A program made the position numbers and the translations under genes. Source: Acidobacteriota bacterium (GTDB lineage Bacteria > Acidobacteriota > Vicinamibacteria > Vicinamibacterales > UBA2999). From it: 64,000 bases of DNA. Under the pieces are notes generated by a model, which saw only the letters and a program-made list of their open reading frames with translations, ran no database searches and was not told the origin of the DNA. Location: contig JAKFYH010000028.1 in NCBI GenBank assembly GCA_021730945.1, positions 65,472 through 129,471 on the forward strand. Reading direction: 5' to 3'. Positions 58,418 to 64,000 of the stretch are shown here, in pieces (the stretch's first letter is position 1; every line of letters starts with the position of its first letter).

Positions 58418-58765
58418 TCAGAACTTGTCCGCGAACTCGCTCAGGCCGGGAATGATCAGCCGTTTCCCGTTGATGCCCTTGAGCATGGCAAAGATGTGGA
58501 GGCCCAATTGCGCGACCGCGAGCAGCGGCATGATCAACGCGAAGATGCAGCCAATCGGCCCGAGTGCCACCAGCACGAAGTTGGCGACCACCCAGATCAC
58601 CAGCTCGGCCAGCATCAGCACGATGCCGTGCTTGGCGTGCCACTGCACTTCCTTGTCGTCCTTTTCGGTCAGCAGCGGCACCAACGCCAGCAGCCACAGG
58701 TACGACAACACGATCATCAGGTTACGGTTGTTCGAGGGTGCGCTACCGGGTGTTGCATCGGCCAT
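58418..58765 (-). CDS. DUF4870-like small membrane protein
   Basis: A 115-residue protein with three membrane segments: NLMIVLSYLWLLALVPLLTE, GIVLMLAELVIWVVANFVLV and CIFALIMPLLAVAQLGLHIF. The opening sequence VPLLTEKDDKEVQWHAKHGI, with a conserved His between helices 1 and 2, matches DUF4870-type proteins. AAGGAGA lies well spaced before the ATG at 58765. Function unknown. It leads the yidD gene on the minus strand. Confidence 0.85.
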   Translation of the reverse strand: MADATPGSAPSNNRNLMIVLSYLWLLALVPLLTEKDDKEVQWHAKHGIVLMLAELVIWVVANFVLVALGPIGCIFALIMPLLAVAQLGLHIFAMLKGINGKRLIIPGLSEFADKF

Positions 58766-58848
58766 CGGTTGGTCTCCTTCACAGGGGGAAGCGCGTCAGT
58801 TGTGGCCGAAGTCTATCAAGTTCGCCCGCATGGTAAGCTGAATTTCTT

Positions 58849-59937
58849 ATGACCTCGGAACTGGTCCTGGCAGCGCTGCGGGGCGTCGACGACCCCGACC
58901 TGCGCGCGGACATTGTCTCGCTCAAATTTGTCAAAGACGTCACCCTCACCGGCGGCCGCGCGGCGGTGACGATCGAGTTATCCAGCCCGTCCTTCGTGGC
59001 ACGTGACACGGTCCGCGAGCGGGCGGCGGCGGCGGTGGCCGCGGTGCCGGGCGTGACCGCGGTCGACGTGACCATGGCGTTCTCGGTGCGAGCGACCTCC
59101 GCCCCCGAGCACGGCAAGCCGCCGCTGCCCGGCGTCAAGAACGTGATCGCCGTCGGCGCCGGCAAGGGCGGCGTCGGCAAGACCACGGTGGCGGTCAACC
59201 TCGCGGTGGCCCTGTCGAAGCTCGGCGCCCGCGTCGGCATGCTCGACGGCGATATCTACGGGCCGAACGTTCCCATCATGTTCGGATTGCAGGCGCAGTT
59301 GCAGATGGACGGCAAGATGATCCGTCCGGCTGAGAAGTACGGCATCCAGATCGTCTCGATGGGGTTTCTCGCCCAGGACGAAGCGCCGATGATTTGGCGC
59401 GGCCCGATGCTGCATAGCGCCATTCAGCAATTCTGTCGCGACGTCGGCTGGAAGGATCTCGACTACCTGATTGTCGACATGCCGCCGGGCACCGGCGACG
59501 TGGCGCTCTCGCTCAGTCAAACCGTCCCCGCCGCCGGCGCCATCGTCGTCACCACGCCGCAGCAGGTGTCGCTGGCCGACAGCAAGCGGGCGGTGCGGAT
59601 GTACCAGAAGCTCAACATCCCGACGCTGGGCATGGTCGAGAACATGGCGTTTTACGAATGCACCAACTGCCATCATGAAGCCGATATCTTCGGGCACGGC
59701 GGCGGGGAACAGATGGCGGCGCAACTGGACGTGCCGTTCCTGGGCCGGTTGCCGATCTACCAGCCGATTCGCGTCGGCGGCGATCGCGGCATTCCATTGG
59801 TGATTGCCGAGCCGGAGTCGGTCGCGGCCCGCGCCTTCACGGCGCTGGCCGAAGCCACCGTGATTCAAATCGCCGTGGCCGCGCAGAAGAACGCGATTAC
59901 TCACAAGGGCAAGATTCCGCTCGTTCAAGTCAAGTAA
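58849..59937 (+). CDS. apbC: Mrp/ApbC iron-sulfur cluster carrier ATPase
   Basis: A 362-residue P-loop ATPase that carries Fe-S clusters to apoproteins. An N-terminal MIP18/DUF59-like domain (1-85: VLAALRGVDDPDLRADIVSL) precedes the ATPase: GAGKGGVGKTTVAVNLAVAL (deviant Walker A), MLDGDIYGPNVPIMFGL, LDYLIVDMPPGTGDVALSLS and the cluster-binding CxxC in NMAFYECTNCHHEADIFG. It could support the Fe-S-containing AddB-like protein and respiratory enzymes. It stands as a single gene. Confidence 0.93.
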   Translation: MTSELVLAALRGVDDPDLRADIVSLKFVKDVTLTGGRAAVTIELSSPSFVARDTVRERAAAAVAAVPGVTAVDVTMAFSVRATSAPEHGKPPLPGVKNVIAVGAGKGGVGKTTVAVNLAVALSKLGARVGMLDGDIYGPNVPIMFGLQAQLQMDGKMIRPAEKYGIQIVSMGFLAQDEAPMIWRGPMLHSAIQQFCRDVGWKDLDYLIVDMPPGTGDVALSLSQTVPAAGAIVVTTPQQVSLADSKRAVRMYQKLNIPTLGMVENMAFYECTNCHHEADIFGHGGGEQMAAQLDVPFLGRLPIYQPIRVGGDRGIPLVIAEPESVAARAFTALAEATVIQIAVAAQKNAITHKGKIPLVQVK

Positions 59938-59965
59938 TCCACCGACGACGCGGTGTCCTCGGTGG

Positions 59966-61135
59966 CTAATCTCTTCTCAGCCGCGCCATCGCCCACGCGC
60001 CGAGCAGTGGTCCGGGCACGAGCAGCAGCGATGCGTAGCGCCAACTGGTGAGATCCGCCAGCCGCGGCAACAGTTCAATCGTCACCATCGTCAGCAGGAA
60101 CCCGACGCAGGTTTGCAGGGTGAGGGCGGTCCCGACGTATTCAGTTGGGGCGTGTTCGCTGACCAGGGCTGAGAACTGCGCTGAGTCGGCGACGACGGCA
60201 AAGCCCCAGGCCATCACCAGGATATAAAGCCAGACCGGCGAGGCGCCGAAGGCGGCGACGGTGAGTGCCGCGCAGGCGGCGCTGGCCAGCATCGCCCACA
60301 TGGCGATGCGGGCCTTGCCGAGGCGGTCGGCCAGATACCCGGCCATGCCGCACCCCGCGGCACCGCTGCCAATGGCGAGAAACGCCGCGACCGAGGCGGC
60401 GGCGCCGGCGTCCGGCATGCCCGAGGCGGTGAAGCTGGCGGCGGCCAGGACCGCGATCCACGTCCACATGGCGTAGAGCTCCCACATGTGGCCGAGGTAG
60501 CCGAGCGTCGCGAGGCGCGCGCCGCGGCTGGCCAGGATCTTCCGGATGGCGTGTGGATCGAATGGCGCGGTGGCGGCGACGTAGGGACCATCGCGCACCA
60601 CGGCCAGCACCAGGATGCCGCCGAGCGCGGCCAACCCGGAGACCAGCAGCATTGGCTCGTGCCAGCGTTCGCCGAAGACGGCGGTCAGCAAATGCGGCAC
60701 GGCCTTACCCAACGTGAGCGCGCCGATCAGCAGGCCGAGAGCGAATCCGCGTTGATCGCGAAACCAGCCGGCGGCAATCTTCATCCCCGGCGGATAGACC
60801 AGGGCCAGTGATACTCCGGTCAGGAAGCGCAGCGCGATCACGGTCCCCGGGTTTGGCGCCACAATCACCGCGGCATTCGCGGCGGCGCCGGCCAGCGAGC
60901 CCATGAACATCAGCGTGCGCGCGTTCAGGACGTCGGCCAGGTTGCCGAGTGCACTGGCCAGCGTGCCGACGACAAACCCGGCCTGGACCGCCATGGTCAG
61001 CCAGGCGGCATGCCCGGCAGGCATGTCGAACTCGCGCACCAGCAGCGGCGTGACGGCGGTGGCCGAAAACCACAGCGTCATACCCAGCAACTGCGCCAGG
61101 GAAACGACGGCCAGCATTCGCCACGCCGATGACAT
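59966..61135 (-). CDS. MFS transporter (CynX/NimT-like)
   Basis: A 389-residue membrane protein with about 12 transmembrane helices and the major facilitator pattern: LAQLLGMTLWFSATAVTPLL in helix 1, GNLADVLNARTLMFMGSLAG in loop 2-3 (a diverged motif A), RFLTGVSLALVYPPGMKIAA and AGYLADRLGKARIAMWAMLA in the second half. Substrate not evident; relatives move cyanate, nitroimidazoles or nitrate. The ATG at 61135 gives a normal N terminus. It is divergent from the M16 peptidase pair, with a short tandem repeat between. Confidence 0.87.
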   Translation of the reverse strand: MSSAWRMLAVVSLAQLLGMTLWFSATAVTPLLVREFDMPAGHAAWLTMAVQAGFVVGTLASALGNLADVLNARTLMFMGSLAGAAANAAVIVAPNPGTVIALRFLTGVSLALVYPPGMKIAAGWFRDQRGFALGLLIGALTLGKAVPHLLTAVFGERWHEPMLLVSGLAALGGILVLAVVRDGPYVAATAPFDPHAIRKILASRGARLATLGYLGHMWELYAMWTWIAVLAAASFTASGMPDAGAAASVAAFLAIGSGAAGCGMAGYLADRLGKARIAMWAMLASAACAALTVAAFGASPVWLYILVMAWGFAVVADSAQFSALVSEHAPTEYVGTALTLQTCVGFLLTMVTIELLPRLADLTSWRYASLLLVPGPLLGAWAMARLRRD

Positions 61136-61151
61136 AATCAGAACCGGTTCA

Positions 61152-61191
61152 CGACTCCCGGTTCCCGGCTCTCGACTCCCGTCTCCCGGCT
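61152..61191. repeat. Short tandem repeat CGACTCCCGGTTCCCGGCT-like, two copies
   Basis: Two 19-base units start 21 bases apart (61152 and 61173) and differ at two positions. They lie between the divergent MFS and M16 genes. The opposite strand reads AGCCGGGAGACGGGAGTCG, a motif family that also resembles part of the GH127 gene at about 46968-46995. Confidence 0.6.
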
Positions 61192-61199
61192 GTATCGCA

Positions 61200-62504
61200 A
61201 TGCAAATACCGTACACCAAACGCACGCTGTCCAACGGCCTCGACGTCATCGTGCACGAGGATCACCAGTTGCCCATGGTGGCGGTGAATCTCTGGTATCA
61301 CGTTGGATCGAAAAACGAGCGGCCGGGGCGCACCGGGTTCGCGCACCTCTTTGAGCACTTGATGTTTGAGGGCTCCGAACATCACGACCACGGCTATTTT
61401 CCGCCCATGCAGCGGGCCGGCGCCTTGATCAATGGTTCGACCAGCAGCGATCGCACGAACTATTGGGAGGTGGTGCCGACCGGCTCGCTGGAACTGGCGT
61501 TGTGGATGGAATCCGATCGCATGGGCTATCTGCTGCCCGCGCTGACCGAGAAGAAGTTCGCCAACCAGCGGGAAGTCGTGCTGAACGAGCGCCGCCAGAA
61601 CTACGAGAACCGGCCCTACGGCATGGCCGGCATGGCCCTGTCGGCGGCGATGTTCGCGCCCGACCATCCCTATCACTGGCCAACCATCGGCGCGCCCGAT
61701 GACCTGCGGGCAGCGACGCTGGCTGACGTGCATGCGTTCTTCCAGAAGTTCTATCACCCGTCCAACGCATCCTTGGCCCTGGCCGGCGACATCGAGACCG
61801 CCGAGGCGTTCGACCTGGCCGAGCGGTTCTTCGGCGAGCTGCCACCAGGCCCGGTACCCGACCCGGTGCGGGCCGAGGCCGGCCTCGCGGCCAGCGCCAA
61901 CCTGGTGCTTGAGGACCGTGTCGAGCTGCCGCGCCTGTACTTGAGCTGGCATTCGCCGGCCATGTTTGGCGACGGCGATGCCGAACTCGACGTCATCGCC
62001 GATGTGCTCGCACATGGCAAGTCCTCCCGCCTTTACAAGCGGCTGGTCTACGAACGCCGCATTGCCACCGACGTATCGGCCTACCAGCATTCACGGGAGA
62101 TCAGCAGCGTGTTCCAGATGGCCTGCACCGCGGCGGCCGGCGTACCGCTCAGCGAACTGGAGTCAGCGGTTCGCGCAGCGGTGGCCGAGATTGCCGCCAC
62201 CGGCCCGACGCCGGCGGAAATCGAGCGCGCTCTGGCGCAGAGCGAGGCGCAGTTCCTGTATCGCCTCCAGACCATCGGCGGGTTCGGCGGCAAGTCGGAT
62301 CAGCTCAATGCCTACAACACCTACCTCGGTGATCCGGGCTATTTCGATCGCGATCGCCAACGCTATGTCGGCATGACCGCCGTCGCGGCGGCCGCCGCGG
62401 CCCGCCGGTGGCTGCAGGAGGCCCCACTCGTCGCGCTCAGCGTCGTCCCTCACGGCCGCCGGGAATTGGCGCTGCCGGGTGCGACCGAGGTTCACGTCTC
62501 ATGA
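61200..62504 (+). CDS. M16-family zinc peptidase, catalytic subunit
   Basis: A 434-residue protease of the pitrilysin/processing-peptidase family. The inverted zinc motif HxxEH is in GFAHLFEHLMFEGSEHHDHG, with the downstream Glu in NQREVVLNERRQNYENRPYG. The C-terminal half has GDIETAEAFDLAERFFGELP and LVYERRIATDVSAYQHSREI. There is no signal peptide, so it is cytoplasmic or exported by an unseen route. It pairs with the next gene (4-base ATGA overlap), which lacks the zinc site, as in PqqF-like and mitochondrial-type alpha/beta peptidase pairs. Confidence 0.9.
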   Translation: MQIPYTKRTLSNGLDVIVHEDHQLPMVAVNLWYHVGSKNERPGRTGFAHLFEHLMFEGSEHHDHGYFPPMQRAGALINGSTSSDRTNYWEVVPTGSLELALWMESDRMGYLLPALTEKKFANQREVVLNERRQNYENRPYGMAGMALSAAMFAPDHPYHWPTIGAPDDLRAATLADVHAFFQKFYHPSNASLALAGDIETAEAFDLAERFFGELPPGPVPDPVRAEAGLAASANLVLEDRVELPRLYLSWHSPAMFGDGDAELDVIADVLAHGKSSRLYKRLVYERRIATDVSAYQHSREISSVFQMACTAAAGVPLSELESAVRAAVAEIAATGPTPAEIERALAQSEAQFLYRLQTIGGFGGKSDQLNAYNTYLGDPGYFDRDRQRYVGMTAVAAAAAARRWLQEAPLVALSVVPHGRRELALPGATEVHVS

Positions 62505-63880
62505 GCCGCGTCGATCGCAGCCGCCTGCCGGAGCCCGGCCCCGACCGGCCGTTCCGCTTTCCACGCATTGCCCGGCGCACGCTGGCCAACGGCCTCCAGT
62601 TGCGGGCCGTCACGCACAGCGCCGTGCCGATGATTTCGATCGTGTTGCTGGTGCCGGGCGGGTCGTCGGCGGATCCCGCCGATCGTCCAGGCCTGGTGTC
62701 GATGACCGCCGGGTTGCTGGACGAGGGCAGCCGCGGCCAGTCGGCGCTCGACATCGCCGACCGCGTCGCGCGCATCGGCGGCGACCTCGATCTCGAGCAG
62801 AGTGCCGACGCGGTCGTGGTCGCGCTCACCACGCTGGATCGCCATGTCGAGCCCGGGCTGGCCCTGGTGCACGAGATCGTCTCGTCGCCCAACCTGGCCG
62901 TCGACGATTTCAACCGGGTTCGCAACCTGCGCCTGGAGCGGCTGCGGCAAATGAAGGATCACGCCAGCGCGATGGCCGAGCGCGCCTTTGCGCAGGTGCT
63001 TTACGGCCGCCACCCTTATGGTCACCTCGGCTACGGGACCATGGCCTCGCTGACCGCCGCCACGGTGGAGGACACCCGCCTGCTTCATGCCGCGATGTTC
63101 GCGCCGGAAGGTTCCACGTTGATCGTGGTGGGCGATCGGCCGGACGAGGAGCTGCTCGATCTGGCGTCGGCGGCTTTTTCCGGGTGGCGCGCCCTCGGTT
63201 CGACCATGCGCCTCGATCGCGAGGCGGCATTGGCGCCGCCGCCGGCCCGTCCGCTGACGCGGCTCGGCGTGGTGTCGCGTCCTGGTGCCGCGCAGTCGGA
63301 GCTGCGGATTGGGCATGTGTGCGCGCCGCGCGCCACGCCTGATTATCACGCGCTGTTGATGCTGAATACGATTCTGGGCGGGCAGTTCGTCAGCCGGATC
63401 AACCTGAACCTGCGCGAAGCCAAGGGCTACACCTACGGCGTGCGCACCGGCTTCGACCTGCGCCGGGGCATTGGTCCCTTCGTGCTGCAGACCAGCGTCG
63501 GCACCGAGGTCACGGTGCCCGCCGTTCGCGAGGCGCTGAACGAGATTCGCGAGATCGCCACGACCCGGCCGGCGACCGGCGACGAGCTGTCACTGGGGTT
63601 TGCGACCATCAGCAAGGGCTACCCGCGCGGGTTCGAGACGGCCACCCAGGTGGCGCGATCGGTGGCGCAATTGGCCCTGCACGGCCTGCCCGATTCCTAT
63701 TTTGAGGACTTCATCCCGCGCTTTGCGCAAGTCACGCAAGACGACGTCAGCCGGGTGGCCGCCCGCTATCTGGATCTCGACAAAATGACGACGCTGATTG
63801 TCGGTGACTTGGATAAGATTGCGGTTTCTCTGCCCGACCTGGGGCTGGGCGAGTACCAGGTCTTGACGCCTGAGATTTAA
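62501..63880 (+). CDS. M16-family peptidase, non-catalytic subunit
   Basis: A 459-residue M16 protein in which the HxxEH motif is replaced by LVSMTAGLLDEGSRG, so it cannot bind the catalytic zinc. The substrate-binding R/Y pair is present (NLREAKGYTYGVRTGFDLRR). It most likely forms the clamshell complex with the upstream catalytic subunit. The overlap with that gene (ATGA) supports equal expression. The following oxidoreductase starts directly after the stop (TAA GTG), so it may belong to the same operon. Confidence 0.9.
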   Translation: MSRVDRSRLPEPGPDRPFRFPRIARRTLANGLQLRAVTHSAVPMISIVLLVPGGSSADPADRPGLVSMTAGLLDEGSRGQSALDIADRVARIGGDLDLEQSADAVVVALTTLDRHVEPGLALVHEIVSSPNLAVDDFNRVRNLRLERLRQMKDHASAMAERAFAQVLYGRHPYGHLGYGTMASLTAATVEDTRLLHAAMFAPEGSTLIVVGDRPDEELLDLASAAFSGWRALGSTMRLDREAALAPPPARPLTRLGVVSRPGAAQSELRIGHVCAPRATPDYHALLMLNTILGGQFVSRINLNLREAKGYTYGVRTGFDLRRGIGPFVLQTSVGTEVTVPAVREALNEIREIATTRPATGDELSLGFATISKGYPRGFETATQVARSVAQLALHGLPDSYFEDFIPRFAQVTQDDVSRVAARYLDLDKMTTLIVGDLDKIAVSLPDLGLGEYQVLTPEI

Positions 63881-64000
63881 GTGAAAGCCATCCGCTTCCA
63901 CGCGCACGGCGGCCCCGACGTGCTTCGCTATGAAGACGTCGACGAGCCGATCGCCGGACCGGGCGAAGCGGTGGTCCGCGTGCGGGCCTGTGCGCTCAAT
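63881..64000 (+). CDS. Zinc-type alcohol dehydrogenase/quinone oxidoreductase (5' part only)
   Basis: The first 40 residues are present before the window ends: MKAIRFHAHGGPDVLRYEDV and the segment GPGEAVVRVRACALN. This is the standard N terminus of medium-chain dehydrogenase/reductases of the quinone oxidoreductase (QOR) type. The GTG start lies immediately after the M16 stop. Cofactor and substrate domains are outside the window. Confidence 0.85.
   Translation, partial: MKAIRFHAHGGPDVLRYEDVDEPIAGPGEAVVRVRACALN

Overview
The window is 64 kb of GC-rich, densely coded bacterial chromosome. No intergenic gap exceeds about 260 bases, and I see no insertion sequence, phage, CRISPR array or rRNA. 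Several features suggest an Acidobacteriota bacterium, probably of the Vicinamibacteria type: two PadR-regulator plus giant two-block FtsX/MacB permease (ADOP-like) modules, futalosine-pathway menaquinone genes, many secreted amidohydrolases and peptidases, and a TonB-dependent receptor. This taxonomic call is inference from gene content; no 16S gene is present.

Region by region. 1-5.7 kb: a TonB receptor cut by the window edge, then a mono-heme secreted protein, the fluoride channel CrcB, a PQQ-type beta-propeller and a small secreted protein in a tight operon. 5.7-9.2 kb: overlapping mqnD/mqnB, then a BlaI-BlaR1-like pair whose sensor ends in a TonB-like domain. 9.2-13.1 kb: a hybrid histidine kinase, a secreted DinB-like protein, a winged-helix protein and a possible 46-residue Cys protein. 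13.1-17.2 kb: PadR/ADOP module 1 and an acetamidase/formamidase. 17.3-19.1 kb: a RegB/RegA-like redox two-component system. 19.1-22.2 kb: a divergent CcmH-like gene and an MbnP/MbnH-type pair. 22.3-24.3 kb: VapBC and two exported DsrE-like proteins. 24.3-31.7 kb: an M28 peptidase, two exported amidohydrolases and an operon of cytochrome c, PCuAC chaperone, SCO and an exported methyltransferase. 31.7-37.4 kb: a degenerate trypsin-fold protein, a TrkA-domain K+ channel, an MscS channel and a ribosome-hibernation-like protein with a histone-H1-like tail. 37.5-42.7 kb: PadR/ADOP module 2, a multicopper oxidase and tRNA-Ala(GGC). 42.7-49.4 kb: a fatty acid hydroxylase, a cupredoxin-like lipoprotein, a 5'-3' exonuclease, a GH127 glycosidase and an asparaginase. 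49.6-56.7 kb: an unknown secreted protein coupled to an AddB/AddA-like pair. 56.8-64 kb: zinc-ribbon proteins, YidD, an Mrp ATPase, an MFS transporter, an M16 peptidase pair and the start of a zinc-type oxidoreductase.

One theme stands out: periplasmic copper and heme maturation coupled to respiration. CcmH-like, MbnP/MbnH, cytochrome c-PCuAC-SCO, a multicopper oxidase, a cupredoxin-like lipoprotein, menaquinone synthesis and a quinone/redox-sensing RegBA pair all lie here. A 16-base motif, GCGRCAAWTCGCCGCA, occurs twice in the ccmH/mbnP divergent promoter and once before the cytochrome-PCuAC-SCO operon. This points to an undescribed shared regulator and is the best lead in the window. Several autoregulated genes also carry perfect inverted repeats abutting or covering the start codon, with -10 boxes so close that the mRNAs are probably leaderless or nearly so.
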